The position numbers and the translations under genes are program-made. A DNA stretch of 64,000 bases. It comes from Kaistella faecalis (lineage in GTDB: Bacteria; Bacteroidota; Bacteroidia; Flavobacteriales; Weeksellaceae). Below, in pieces: positions 7,757-16,791 of this stretch. The DNA lies in contig NZ_CP078067.1 in NCBI RefSeq assembly GCF_019195395.1, forward strand, positions 1,503,783-1,567,782, given 5' to 3'. Numbering within the stretch: position 1 is the stretch's first letter; each line of letters starts with the position of its first letter. The notes beneath the pieces are model-generated. The model was not told the DNA's origin. It ran no database searches and worked only from the letters and a program-made list of their open reading frames with translations.

Positions 7757-8866
7757 CTAAATGGCAAGATATTGTCTTCCCGAAAGTGCTTTGATGTATC
7801 CTAAAATTTCAAGCTGAAGTAAATCGGGTAATATTTTATAAGACGGGATCTGAAGTTTCACCGATATTTCATCAAGGGAAAGCGGAATATTTTTATCCAA
7901 CGATTGCAAAAGCGTTTGCTGAAATTCAGGAAGTTGAATCTTTATTTCTGAACTCGGAAACAGTTCGCCTGTTTTTTCGATATCATTAGAAAACCCCAAT
8001 TGCTCTACGAGAGACGAAACCGTAGAAATCGCTGCTGCCTTATTCTGAAAAATAAGGTGATTGCAGCCCTGGCTGTATTTATCTGTAATCTTTCCGGGCA
8101 GTGCGAATACTTCCCGGTTGTAATTGTTGGCAAAAGTCGCTGTACTCATTGATCCACCTCCGAAAGCAGTTTCCACCACGATAGTTGCGGGAGATAAACC
8201 TGCGATAACTCGGTTTCTCTGGATAAAATTTTCGCGGTCGGGTTTTTGGCTGGAATTGAATTCAGTAAAAAGAACGCCGTTGTCTTCTAGTATTCTTTCC
8301 GAAAGTTTTCTGTTCTTACTTGGATAAAGCGTGTGGAATCCATGAGCCAAAATGGCAACGGTGGCAATATTTTTCTGGATTGAAACTTCATGAATTTCAG
8401 TATCTACTCCTAAAGCAAGACCGCTGATGGTGATTATTTTTCTGTCCTTCACTTCATTCAGAAAATCCTGCACAAAGTTTTTTCCGTAAGAAGTGATGTT
8501 GCGCGTTCCCACCATGCTTACCGGTTTGAGAGCGGTGTTGTAGCAGCCTTTCTGGTAAAGAATTGCTGGTGCATCTTCGCATTCATTAAGTTGATGGGGA
8601 AGGTTTCCAAGATGCCGAAGGTTGATTTGAATGTTATTTTTTTCGCAGAACTTGAGTTCATTTTCAGCGAATTTTAAATGATCCTCATTCCCAATTTCCA
8701 GGGAAATTTTTCTGCCGATGCCGTAAATGTTTTTGAGCCCGGATTTCGATAATTCCCAAACTTCCTTTGCAGAGCCTACTTCGCTCACCAGTTTTCTGAA
8801 GACCATGTCGCCAATCAGCGGGCAGTGTCGAAGCGCAACAGAATAGAGAGTTTCTTCGGAGAACAT
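7757..8866 (-). CDS. dprA: DNA-processing protein DprA (Smf)
   Basis: A 369-residue DprA. An N-terminal SAM/HhH-like region (about 1-70, LRHCPLIGDMVFRKL) precedes the Rossmann-like core (about 100-300) with the family motifs VGTRNITSYG, ISGLALGVD and FGGGSMSTA, and a C-terminal winged helix (about 310-365). DprA loads RecA on incoming single-stranded DNA during natural transformation. A rhomboid protease gene lies 28 bases upstream on the same strand, probably co-transcribed. YifB/ComM, another transformation-linked protein, is encoded 2 kb away. Only transformation-associated genes, not the uptake machinery, are visible. Confidence 0.92.
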   Translation of the reverse strand: MFSEETLYSVALRHCPLIGDMVFRKLVSEVGSAKEVWELSKSGLKNIYGIGRKISLEIGNEDHLKFAENELKFCEKNNIQINLRHLGNLPHQLNECEDAPAILYQKGCYNTALKPVSMVGTRNITSYGKNFVQDFLNEVKDRKIITISGLALGVDTEIHEVSIQKNIATVAILAHGFHTLYPSKNRKLSERILEDNGVLFTEFNSSQKPDRENFIQRNRVIAGLSPATIVVETAFGGGSMSTATFANNYNREVFALPGKITDKYSQGCNHLIFQNKAAAISTVSSLVEQLGFSNDIEKTGELFPSSEIKIQLPEFQQTLLQSLDKNIPLSLDEISVKLQIPSYKILPDLLQLEILGYIKALSGRQYLAI

Positions 8867-8894
8867 GGGCGATTTTTCTCAAAATTATTAAAAA

Positions 8895-9665
8895 TTATTC
8901 ATTTTTACGGATTTTGTCTAGATGATCCCAGGGATCTTCTTTTTTAAGATAAGGCAGCTCCTGAAAATCATCCGGATGGTTTTCTTTGTATTCCTGCCAA
9001 AGTTTATCATCTTTCTCGCTATAGTAGTTCGGGAACTGCCATATAAAACGCTTGTTCTTTTCGCCGGTTTTCCTGAAAACAAACGCCATGATTATACCTA
9101 CCACCGCTCCGGAAAGGTGCGACTGCCAGGAAATTCTGCTGGGCTCTTCCAGCTTTGAGAATAATTCCTCTGGCATTACGCCCCAAACTAAACTTCCATA
9201 GTACAAAGCGACAATAAGGGACACGGTAAGCAGTTTCATATTCCACCGAAAAACGCCGCTGAAAAAGAGAAAGAAAGCAAGTACATATACGATCCCGCTG
9301 GCGCCTATGATGCACACGTAATTGAATTCGCCGGTAATTATATCAATGGGAGGCAGCAGCCAAACCAAAAATGCGGATGCCAACCAGCCAAGGAAAAAGA
9401 CTTTTTTCGCAATGAACGGATAAAACTGAAAAAGCAGAAAGATGAGAACGAAAATGGGAACAGAATTCCCGAAAATATGTTCGAGATTGCCGTGCAGGAA
9501 AGGGGAGAAGAAAATACCCTTCAACCCGTCGGGATTCAGCGGGACAATGGCTCCGCTGCATCCATCAAAAAAGCCAAGATATTGCAGGAAAAATCCCAGC
9601 CACATTGCCGAAACCATTGTGGCTGCGTAAATTACCGCCTTGTAATTGAGGGATTCTTTTAGCAT
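8895..9665 (-). CDS. Rhomboid-family intramembrane serine protease
   Basis: A 256-residue six-helix membrane protein. The catalytic dyad is Ser123 in GASG and His183 in SHLSG. The conserved HGNLEHIFGN loop is at 58-67. The C-terminal 55 residues are soluble and charged (EKDDKLWQEYKENHPDDF). Rhomboids cleave transmembrane segments of substrate proteins in the membrane; the substrate cannot be inferred here. It sits immediately upstream of dprA on the same strand. Confidence 0.9.
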   Translation of the reverse strand: MLKESLNYKAVIYAATMVSAMWLGFFLQYLGFFDGCSGAIVPLNPDGLKGIFFSPFLHGNLEHIFGNSVPIFVLIFLLFQFYPFIAKKVFFLGWLASAFLVWLLPPIDIITGEFNYVCIIGASGIVYVLAFFLFFSGVFRWNMKLLTVSLIVALYYGSLVWGVMPEELFSKLEEPSRISWQSHLSGAVVGIIMAFVFRKTGEKNKRFIWQFPNYYSEKDDKLWQEYKENHPDDFQELPYLKKEDPWDHLDKIRKNE

Positions 9666-9815
9666 TCTTCTCTTTCGTCAAAACTGTGACCAAAATAATT
9701 TTTAAGTAAATATGGCTAATCTTTAGCAATCGAAAAACTAAAATAAGACAAAAAGTAATAAACAATTGATGCTGAAGTTTTAAGGTTTTATATGTTTGCC
9801 TTAAATTTGCAGCCT

Positions 9816-10922
9816 ATGAGACAGTTTATTGCCTTTTTTTTATTGTTGATGTCGGTGTTTGCCTATTCCCAGGAAGGCAGAAATATTTTAAAGGAAATTG
9901 ATTCGATTTCGCAGCGACGATGGGATTCTGTGTCTTTGGATTTAGACAGTCTTGCCAATCCTAAACTTGTCAATTTCGATGTGCATTTCAAAGATACCAT
10001 TGTGATCCGCGATAAAGTAGTGATTTCCAACATCACAGAAGATATACCAATCACGCCTTATAACCTCCTGAAACTTAAAGAACCGGTACGGTGGTTTTAC
10101 TTCGGCCAGAATAATCTGGTGTTCAACCAATCATCTTTTTCGAACTGGAACTCCGGGGGGAATAACAATATTGGCATTATCGGAAAAATCAATTATAATT
10201 TAAGTTATAAGAACCGCAAACATTTTCTTGATAACAACCTTCAGCTTGGTTACGGTTTTGTGACTACACAGGGAGAATCATCCCGAAAAACTGAGGATTA
10301 CATCAACCTCATGACCAATTACGGTTATGACATCGGTAAGAATTTCTATCTCTCTACCGGTTTTCAGTTTTTGTCGCAGTTTTCTCCCGGCTACAATTAT
10401 TCGGTTACGCCCAATCCTGAATTCGAAGACAGGGTTTCCAGATTTATGTCACCAGGTTATTTAAATGCCGGTCTCGGTATCTCCTACAACCCGAACGAAA
10501 ATTTCCAGGTAATTTTCAGACCCGTCAACGGGAAATTCACTTTCGTTACCGATCCTTTTCTGCAGAAAGCGGGGAAATATGGTTTGGAAAGAGACGGACA
10601 AAGCGTTCGTTCGGAATTAGGTGCGCTCGTGAACATTCTTTACCGCCTGAAAATTTATAAAGACATCAATCTGGTAAATCAGGTGAACTTCTTCAGCAAC
10701 TATGTAACCCACCCAGAACGGGTTGATATTGCATATAACGGAACTTTAAACATCCGTTTCAACAAATTTATTTCCACCGTAATCAGTCTTGATTTGCTTT
10801 ATGATCACGACCAGCTTCAGAAACTTCAGATGAAACAGACGCTGGGTGTCGGATTTTCGTACAATTTAGGTTTCGAAAACAGAGAGAAAAACAAGAAGTT
10901 GATTAAGCCTTTCGCAGATTAA
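9816..10922 (+). CDS. DUF3078 outer-membrane protein
   Basis: A 368-residue exported protein. I start at the ATG at 9816 because it gives a clean signal peptide (RQFIAFFLLLMSVFAYSQ); the earlier in-frame ATG at 9792 lies upstream of a TAAATTTG -7 box (9802-9809). After a linker of about 65 residues comes the DUF3078 signature NQSSFSNWNSGGNNN (near 115-130), followed by alternating aromatic and polar strands ending in a C-terminal beta-barrel-like region. The family is a Bacteroidetes outer-membrane protein of unknown function. It converges on yifB with about 20 bases between the stops. Confidence 0.8.
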   Translation: MRQFIAFFLLLMSVFAYSQEGRNILKEIDSISQRRWDSVSLDLDSLANPKLVNFDVHFKDTIVIRDKVVISNITEDIPITPYNLLKLKEPVRWFYFGQNNLVFNQSSFSNWNSGGNNNIGIIGKINYNLSYKNRKHFLDNNLQLGYGFVTTQGESSRKTEDYINLMTNYGYDIGKNFYLSTGFQFLSQFSPGYNYSVTPNPEFEDRVSRFMSPGYLNAGLGISYNPNENFQVIFRPVNGKFTFVTDPFLQKAGKYGLERDGQSVRSELGALVNILYRLKIYKDINLVNQVNFFSNYVTHPERVDIAYNGTLNIRFNKFISTVISLDLLYDHDQLQKLQMKQTLGVGFSYNLGFENREKNKKLIKPFAD

Positions 10923-10942
10923 CTGGCGTATTTCCTAAAGAT

Positions 10943-12478
10943 TTAAACATTCCAGAATTCCCGGTCGAGGCTTCTATACTGAATCGCTTCGGCAATATGA
11001 CTCGAATTTAAGGTTTCGGCGAGTTCTAAATCGGCGATGGTTCTGGCAACTTTCAGGATTCGGTCGTAGGCTCTCGCTGAAAGATTCAGTTTTTCCATCG
11101 CGGTTTTGATGAGGTTTTGCGAGGTCTCATCGAGTTCGCAGTATTTTTCAATTTCCTTCGGACCCATTTGGGCATTATAATGAATGTCAGCGTTGTGGTA
11201 TCTTTTGGTCTGAATTTCCCTCGCCTTTAAAACACGGGTGCGGATTTCGTCACTTTTTTCGCCTTTTCTTCTGTCAGAGAGCTGGTCGAATTCCACTTTC
11301 TGAACTTCAATATGAATATCGATTCTGTCGAGCAAAGGACCCGAAAGTTTATTCATATACCGCTGCATTTCAAACTGCGAGGAAGTATTGTTGGGATCAT
11401 CCGGAAAATAGCCGCTGGGACTTGGATTCATACTCGCCACGAGCATAAAACTCGCAGGATAATTAACGGTGAATTTTGCGCGTGAAATCGTGACTTCACG
11501 GTCTTCAAGTGGCTGGCGCATTACTTCGAGTACAGTTCTTTTGAATTCGGGCATTTCGTCCAGAAATAGAACGCCGTTGTGCGCAAGGGAAATTTCCCCG
11601 GGCTGTGGATAACTCCCGCCTCCTACCAATGCCACATCTGAAATTGTATGATGTGGACTTCTGAAAGGTCTTACCGTCATTAAAGAAGTTTCCGTGCCAA
11701 TTTTGCCGGCTACAGAATGTATTTTGGTAGTTTCTAACGCTTCCTTCAGGGTTAATGGCGGAAGAATACTCGGAACCCGCTTTGCAAGCATGGTTTTGCC
11801 GCTTCCCGGTGGTCCGATAAGAATAATGTTGTGTCCGCCCGCTGCAGCAACTTCCATGGCGCGTTTGGCGGTTTCCTGGCCTTTCACTTCAGAAAAATCG
11901 GTCGGGAAGAAGTTGATTTTATCCTGAAATTCTTTTCGGGTATCAATAATAGTTCTTTCCAGCGGGATTCCCTCATTAAAAAAATCGATAACTTCTTTGA
12001 TATTTTCGACACCGTAAACTTCCAACTGATCTACTATAGCAGCTTCACGGATATTCTGTTTCGGGAGAATGATTCCTTTAAAACCTTCTTCCCGTGCTTT
12101 TATTGCAATGGGTAACACTCCTTTGATGGGTAAAAGACCACCATCAAGAGAAAGTTCCCCCATAATGATGTAATTTCCTATTTCTTCGGCTTTGATCTGC
12201 TCTGAAGCGGAGAGAATTCCCAGGGCGATGCTGAGATCATATGCTGAGCCCTCTTTTCGTAAATCCGCCGGCGCCATATTGATGGTTATTTTTTTGCCGG
12301 GAATCTTAAACCCTACGTTCTTCAGGGCTGCTGAAATTCTGTAACTGCTTTCTTTGATTGCATTATCGGGAAGTCCCACAAGATGATAGCCTACGCCGGA
12401 AGTATCTACATTAACCTCGATCGTAATCGTTTGCGCAGAAACTCCGAAAATGGCGCTTCCGTAAATTTTTACTAGCAT
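10943..12478 (-). CDS. comM: YifB/ComM family Mg-chelatase-like AAA+ ATPase
   Basis: A 511-residue protein. Residues 1-170 are the ChlI/Lon-protease-like substrate domain (MAPADLRKEGSAYDL, GELSLDGGL). Residues 190-420 are the AAA+ module with Walker A GPPGSGKT and Walker B LFLDEMPEF. The C-terminal domain (about 420-511) holds LSARAYDRILKVARTIADL. In species where it is characterised ComM is a hexameric branch-migration helicase that helps integrate transforming DNA. The gene stands alone between the convergent DUF3078 gene and tRNA-Val. The symbol is by family; yifB is the other common name. Confidence 0.93.
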   Translation of the reverse strand: MLVKIYGSAIFGVSAQTITIEVNVDTSGVGYHLVGLPDNAIKESSYRISAALKNVGFKIPGKKITINMAPADLRKEGSAYDLSIALGILSASEQIKAEEIGNYIIMGELSLDGGLLPIKGVLPIAIKAREEGFKGIILPKQNIREAAIVDQLEVYGVENIKEVIDFFNEGIPLERTIIDTRKEFQDKINFFPTDFSEVKGQETAKRAMEVAAAGGHNIILIGPPGSGKTMLAKRVPSILPPLTLKEALETTKIHSVAGKIGTETSLMTVRPFRSPHHTISDVALVGGGSYPQPGEISLAHNGVLFLDEMPEFKRTVLEVMRQPLEDREVTISRAKFTVNYPASFMLVASMNPSPSGYFPDDPNNTSSQFEMQRYMNKLSGPLLDRIDIHIEVQKVEFDQLSDRRKGEKSDEIRTRVLKAREIQTKRYHNADIHYNAQMGPKEIEKYCELDETSQNLIKTAMEKLNLSARAYDRILKVARTIADLELAETLNSSHIAEAIQYRSLDREFWNV

Positions 12479-12569
12479 ATCTGTGTTTTGAGATAAAATT
12501 AATAAAAATTAAAAGATGTTTTTGGGAAATTTTATACTGAAGCGGAATATTGGATGTTAAGCACAAAAA

Positions 12570-12595
12570 AAACTCCTCAATTTCTTGAGGAGTTT
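12570..12595 (-). terminator. Intrinsic terminator of tRNA-Val
   Basis: AAACTCCTCAA and TTGAGGAGTTT form an 11-bp stem with a TTTC loop, followed on the minus strand by a run of T. It begins two bases past the 3' end of the tRNA. Confidence 0.85.
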
Positions 12596-12596
12596 G

Positions 12597-12671
12597 TGGG
12601 CCCTGAGGGATTCGAACCCCCGACCCTCTGGGTGTAAACCAGATGCTCTGAACCAACTGAGCTAAGAGCCC
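12597..12671 (-). tRNA. tRNA-Val (anticodon UAC)
   Basis: The minus strand gives a full cloverleaf. The acceptor stem GGGCTCT pairs with AGGGCCC (one G-U pair). The D arm is GCTC...GAGC. The anticodon arm TCTGG-TTTACAC-CCAGA places TAC in the anticodon. The T arm carries GGTTCGAATCC, and the discriminator base is A. The 3' CCA is not encoded. A good promoter lies about 35 bases upstream and a terminator directly follows. Confidence 0.97.
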
Positions 12672-12706
12672 TTATCCGTTATTTGATGTCTCAAATTTTG
12701 GTGTTG

Positions 12707-12737
12707 CAAATATACAAGCTTTTTTTATTTCTGCAAA
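12707..12737 (-). promoter_or_regulatory. tRNA-Val promoter
   Basis: On the minus strand TTTG (12737-12734), exactly 19 bases, then TATATTTG (12714-12707) match the Bacteroidetes sigma factor consensus. The predicted start gives a 5' leader of about 30 bases before the tRNA. The -33 box lies inside the 3' end of folC. Confidence 0.75.
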
Positions 12738-13963
12738 TTTTTTTCAAGAAATTCTCCCACTACAAAGTTGCTTCCCCCGATAAAAATCATCTCTCCGTTT
12801 TTAAGATTCTGTTTTGCAGAAAGATACGCACCGTTCACTTCATCAAAAATTTTGTAATTTATTTTTGATTTTTTCAGCTGATCTTCGTAAAAAGATGGGT
12901 GGAGACCACGATTGAGGTAAGGTTTGGCAAAATAGAAGGTCGAATTCTCGGGTAAAATCTTTAAAACTTCATCAATTTTTTTGTCTTTTACGAAGCCAAG
13001 TACAATATGTTTGAATTTCGGAATAGAATTTAGCTGCGCAAAAACCTCTTCCAAACCTGCCTGATTGTGTCCGGTGTCACAAATAATAAGCGGATCTTTT
13101 GAGAACTCGAACCAGCGGCCGATAAAACCTGTATTTTGCTGGACATTCAGCAAGCCGCTTTTTAACTTTTCCTGTGGAATTTCCATTCCTAAAATTCTAA
13201 GTTCGTCTATAAGTGCTAAAACTACTTTAATGTTCCTCTGCTGATAATTCCCTTTTAAGTCTGAAGGTAACTCGGCATTAATTAGAGTTGCATCAACCCA
13301 ATCTGAATTATTTTCTGCAGCCTTATTTCTGATGATTGATTTTACAGTTTCATTTTCGTCTCCGCTGATAATGGTTATGTTATTTTTGATGATTCCTGCT
13401 TTCTCTGTTGCGATTTCTTCGATCGTGTTTCCAAGGATGTTCTGATGATCTAGTGCCACATTGGTGATGGCTGAAACTAGAGGTTTAATGATGTTTGTCG
13501 AGTCTAATCTTCCGCCAAGTCCGACCTCAATAATGCCGAAATCTACTTTTTGCTGCGCAAAATATTCGAAAGCCATGATTGTTGTGAATTCGAAAAAGGA
13601 GGGTCGAATGTCTGCAGGCAGTTTTTTGAGTTTCCGGATGAAGTCGTAGACGAATTCCTGGTCACAGTTTTTTCCGTTCACCTTGATTCTTTCGGTAAAA
13701 TCGATGAGGTGCGGTGAATTGTAAATTCCGATTTTGTAACCCGATTCCTGAAGGACTGAAGCGAGCATATTACTTGTAGACCCTTTTCCGTTGGTTCCGC
13801 CGATATGAATGGTCTTAATTTGATCCTGTGGATTACCGAAAAACGCACAGAGTTTCGTGATATTTTCGAGGCCGGGTTTGTAGGCTTTTTTTCCGTCGAT
13901 CTGGTAATTCGGAGCTTGCACAAAAAGCCATTCAACCGCTTCCTGATATTCCTGATTTGTCAT
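12725..13963 (-). CDS. folC: Folylpolyglutamate / dihydrofolate synthase
   Basis: A 412-residue Mur-ligase-family enzyme that adds glutamate to folates (and may make dihydrofolate from dihydropteroate). The ATP loop IGGTNGKGSTSNM is near 54-66, the central-domain signature GLGGRLDSTN near 145, and the C-terminal domain follows from about 290. It is a single gene; its 3' end overlaps the tRNA-Val promoter. Whether it has both activities cannot be read from sequence. Confidence 0.93.
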   Translation of the reverse strand: MTNQEYQEAVEWLFVQAPNYQIDGKKAYKPGLENITKLCAFFGNPQDQIKTIHIGGTNGKGSTSNMLASVLQESGYKIGIYNSPHLIDFTERIKVNGKNCDQEFVYDFIRKLKKLPADIRPSFFEFTTIMAFEYFAQQKVDFGIIEVGLGGRLDSTNIIKPLVSAITNVALDHQNILGNTIEEIATEKAGIIKNNITIISGDENETVKSIIRNKAAENNSDWVDATLINAELPSDLKGNYQQRNIKVVLALIDELRILGMEIPQEKLKSGLLNVQQNTGFIGRWFEFSKDPLIICDTGHNQAGLEEVFAQLNSIPKFKHIVLGFVKDKKIDEVLKILPENSTFYFAKPYLNRGLHPSFYEDQLKKSKINYKIFDEVNGAYLSAKQNLKNGEMIFIGGSNFVVGEFLEKNLQK

Positions 13964-14055
13964 GGTGTAAATTTGATTAAAGTTTTTAAATTCAGGAAAT
14001 TTTTAAGGATTTTATGTCATTAAAATTCCTGAAAAATCTTGTGAAATCCTGAACA

Positions 14056-14130
14056 TGCTCCTGATTGAACGGCGTGTATGAGCTCTCCGCAATAAGGGAA
14101 GCGAGTAGTGAAAGCAGGGAATTAGCGTCC
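14056..14130 (-). repeat. Dispersed intergenic repeat, copy F
   Basis: Between folC and tonB. On the + strand it reads CTCCTGATTGAACGG near the left end and GTAGTGAAAGCAGGGAATTAG at the right, matching copies C and E in the order TAGCCC/GATTG ... GGAAAGC-GGGA-ATAGCTCC. The centre is diverged (CTCTCCGCAATAAGGGAAG). It is the most degenerate short copy. Confidence 0.5.
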
Positions 14131-14135
14131 AAAAA

Positions 14136-14978
14136 TTAAAAGGTAATTCGGTACGTTCCTGTTGATGAAGTGCTGGCTCTTTCGGCTTTTACATACTGTT
14201 TCACCCAGGCTACTGAAGTCGAAGCGACGCAGGGATCGGAAATCCCACCAGATCTGCGCGCTGAAGTAACATTTCCGGCTTTATCTACCGTATAAGCAAT
14301 GCTGATCGTTCCGCTGGCAGAACAGTTATGTGAAGGCTGAGCACCGCCACGTCCCATAGTTCCCGGTATGAAACCTACGAGATTTCTGTCGATACCCACT
14401 TTACTGTCGCCGTTCCCATCGCCACCCAGCGGGTCGCCTTGGTTTCCGGTAGTTCCGTTTGTTCCCTGAGTGCCGGTTTTGGTACCGCGCCCTTTAATTA
14501 AATTTCCGACAGCTGCGGTTCCTTTTCCGTCGCCCGTTCCGGTAGTGGAGTTTGGTGTTACGGCTTTTTTTGCTGAAGTTGTAGCTGGAGCTGCTTTCAC
14601 AGGCTTTTCGGCTTTGGGAGCTGAAACTTTCGTGCTATTTCCTGTAATAACTTTTTCTTTTACCACGGGTTTTGTAACAACGGTTTTGGCTTCCGGTTTG
14701 GTTTCGGAAATATTTTCCTGAACGGGTTCTGGAATAGCAACTTCAGTATTTGCGGCTAAACTTCCCTCCTGATTTGGAGGTTCTTCGGCATCAGCGCCGT
14801 TTTGGTTATCACCGAAATTAATCAGCATCGTGGTGATTTCCTCGGGCTTTTCGGTAATTTTAGTGAATTTATAAAAGAATATTCCAAGGAAAACCAACAG
14901 CGAAATAAGGAAAGTAATGATCGCACTGTTCCTTCTGTCTCTTTCTTCCGCTTTCTTATGTTGTAAGGTGTAATTCAT
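14136..14978 (-). CDS. TonB-family energy transducer (periplasm-spanning)
   Basis: A 280-residue protein. One N-terminal transmembrane helix (about 21-42, AIITFLISLLVFLGIFFYKF) anchors it. A long low-complexity linker (50-200) is rich in Glu, Pro, Lys, then Gly, Thr and Asn. The C-terminal TonB-like domain carries CSASGTISIAYTVDKAGNV and ends YRITF. With ExbB and ExbD it should transmit proton-motive force to outer-membrane receptors. Its ATG overlaps the ExbD stop by one base. Gly/Thr/Asn linkers are common in flavobacterial TonBs but vary a lot, so the receptor served is unknown. Confidence 0.82.
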   Translation of the reverse strand: MNYTLQHKKAEERDRRNSAIITFLISLLVFLGIFFYKFTKITEKPEEITTMLINFGDNQNGADAEEPPNQEGSLAANTEVAIPEPVQENISETKPEAKTVVTKPVVKEKVITGNSTKVSAPKAEKPVKAAPATTSAKKAVTPNSTTGTGDGKGTAAVGNLIKGRGTKTGTQGTNGTTGNQGDPLGGDGNGDSKVGIDRNLVGFIPGTMGRGGAQPSHNCSASGTISIAYTVDKAGNVTSARRSGGISDPCVASTSVAWVKQYVKAERASTSSTGTYRITF

Positions 14979-15376
14979 TAATTCTCCTGAGTGGTTGCAA
15001 TCGCTAAATTAAATTTATGCGTTTCTGCGATTCCCATTACAAAAACCACATCTTTGTGCTTAGTGTTTTCATCTGCCCGAATAGTGAAAGAGGGATTTGC
15101 CACATCTTTCAGTGCTGTTACCAGAAGATTTTCAAGCTGTTCTTTCGGAATCTCCTTATCGTTTACAAAATATTTGCCATCTTCCTTAATGGTTACAGTT
15201 GACGGATCCTGAACGCTGGGATTGGTAGCGTCGGCTTTCGGAAGTTTCACGTCAATCGCGCTTTGGCTGATTGCCGAACTGGTGATCATGAAGAAGATCA
15301 ACAACAGGAAAATAATATCTGTCATCGATGCCATGCTGAACTCAGCATTTACTCTATTTCTGCGTTTCAGTTCCAT
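14978..15376 (-). CDS. exbD: ExbD/TolR biopolymer transport protein
   Basis: A 132-residue protein with one transmembrane helix (residues 14-37, SMASMTDIIFLLLIFFMITS) containing the proton-path Asp (TDIIF), followed by a periplasmic ExbD domain. It is sandwiched between exbB (stop directly next to this ATG) and tonB (1-base overlap), so the three are one operon. Together they form the inner-membrane motor for TonB-dependent transport; no receptor gene is in the operon. Confidence 0.92.
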   Translation of the reverse strand: MELKRRNRVNAEFSMASMTDIIFLLLIFFMITSSAISQSAIDVKLPKADATNPSVQDPSTVTIKEDGKYFVNDKEIPKEQLENLLVTALKDVANPSFTIRADENTKHKDVVFVMGIAETHKFNLAIATTQEN

Positions 15377-16057
15377 TTACAGTGGTTTGTTTAGGGCATC
15401 AAGAAAGTCGTTAACATGAGTTTGGATTTTCAGAACAAGTCTGTCAACGTTGGTTACCAAAATGTTATAGAAGAAATAAGCAGGAATCCCTACAAATAAA
15501 CCCACAGCCGTAGTTGCCATCGCGGTATAAATTCCGGAAGCCAAAAGTTTAGGACTCACAGCACCGGTAACATTTGAAATTTCGAAGAAAGCCATAATCA
15601 TCCCTACTACTGTTCCAAGGAATCCAAGCATGGGAGCCGCTCCCGAAGCGGAAGCCAGAATGTTCAGGTTTTTCTCAAGCTTCGAAACCTCTAATTGTCC
15701 CTGATTCTGCATCGCATTCGAAATGTCAGAAATCGGTCTTCCGATTCTTGCCAAACCTTTCTCAATCATTCTTGCTTCTGGCGAGTCGATGGTTCTGCAG
15801 TAATCTACAGCAGTCTGTATTTTGCCTTCCTGTACAAAATCTTTAATGTTTTCCAGAAAATTTGGGGTTTCCTTGGAAGATCTTTTGATGAAAAAATATC
15901 TTTCGAGAAATATATAGAGCGCCAGAATCCCTAGCAGAAAGATTGAAATCATAATGGCATTACCGAGCAGTCCGCCACTGAAAAGAATTTCCCAAAGAGA
16001 GAACACATGTTTTTCGGTCGTGGTATTAATGACTTGTGTAGGAGTTTGTAAAAACAT
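15377..16057 (-). CDS. exbB: ExbB/TolQ proton channel subunit
   Basis: A 226-residue MotA/TolQ/ExbB family protein with three hydrophobic helices (about 25-50, 127-155, 170-197), the second containing ASGAAPMLGFLGTVVGM, the family hallmark. It forms the pentameric channel around ExbD. It is the first gene of exbB-exbD-tonB. ExbB rather than TolQ is chosen because a TonB-type protein closes the operon and no tolA/tolB/pal genes are present. Confidence 0.92.
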   Translation of the reverse strand: MFLQTPTQVINTTTEKHVFSLWEILFSGGLLGNAIMISIFLLGILALYIFLERYFFIKRSSKETPNFLENIKDFVQEGKIQTAVDYCRTIDSPEARMIEKGLARIGRPISDISNAMQNQGQLEVSKLEKNLNILASASGAAPMLGFLGTVVGMIMAFFEISNVTGAVSPKLLASGIYTAMATTAVGLFVGIPAYFFYNILVTNVDRLVLKIQTHVNDFLDALNKPL

Positions 16058-16155
16058 TTTTTAATTCTTGATTATAAAGTTGAACGGCAATTTTAAATTA
16101 ATATTGTAAAAATGCCGATGAATAGAAGTTTAATTGATAAAGCAAGCGCAGAAAA

Positions 16156-16617
16156 TTACTCTTCCTCTATAATGATTTCATCTGGCTTGAAATGACATTT
16201 GAGTTTGAAAGGAATTGGTTCATCGGATCCGGTGTAGAAATCATCGATATTTCCTTTCCAGTAAAGCTGCAGTTCGCCTTCGGCATCCGTATCGAATTTT
16301 AATTCGTTATCGTAGAGATAGGCGTCTTCATCATCAAACAGGTCGACCTCGGTATAAGTATCGTCGTCGGAATCATTGATCACAAAGGTTTTACCGTTAA
16401 GTTCTGCCTCATCAATAAGAAAATCGAAGATCTTTAGCGACAACTGCGGAAACGGATATTGCAGAGAATCATCATCTACATGATCCAGCGAATCATCTGT
16501 AATAATCTCCACTTCCAGAAAATGTTGTTTGTTGCTGTAAACCGCTTTGCAGTAAGTGCTTCTGAGGTGATATTTAAGGGTTTCTTCAGGGTGGTAGATT
16601 TTTAAAATCCCTTTCAT
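16156..16617 (-). CDS. Acidic hypothetical protein
   Basis: A 153-residue protein I do not recognise. It is very rich in Asp and Glu (for example NDSDDDTYTEVDLFDDEDAY near 101-120), has no signal peptide or membrane segment and has a predicted mixed alpha/beta character. It is encoded upstream of exbB on the same strand with a gap of about 100 bases, so co-transcription is possible but not shown. The coding frame looks genuine: third-position use resembles its neighbours and it fills the space between two clear genes. Confidence 0.65.
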   Translation of the reverse strand: MKGILKIYHPEETLKYHLRSTYCKAVYSNKQHFLEVEIITDDSLDHVDDDSLQYPFPQLSLKIFDFLIDEAELNGKTFVINDSDDDTYTEVDLFDDEDAYLYDNELKFDTDAEGELQLYWKGNIDDFYTGSDEPIPFKLKCHFKPDEIIIEEE

Positions 16618-16791
16618 TTCTTTAAGAAAATAGTGTTAATTAATTGTTTGTGATCTAACCCAACAAAGATAAAAAATTGATTGATTGCGCAAAATTATTT
16701 GTTTCTTTTTTGAATTTCCCTAGATATGGTTTTTTGAATTGAAACTTTTAAACAAAATACTATAATTTAGCAATTCATAAAAAGAAAAGAA

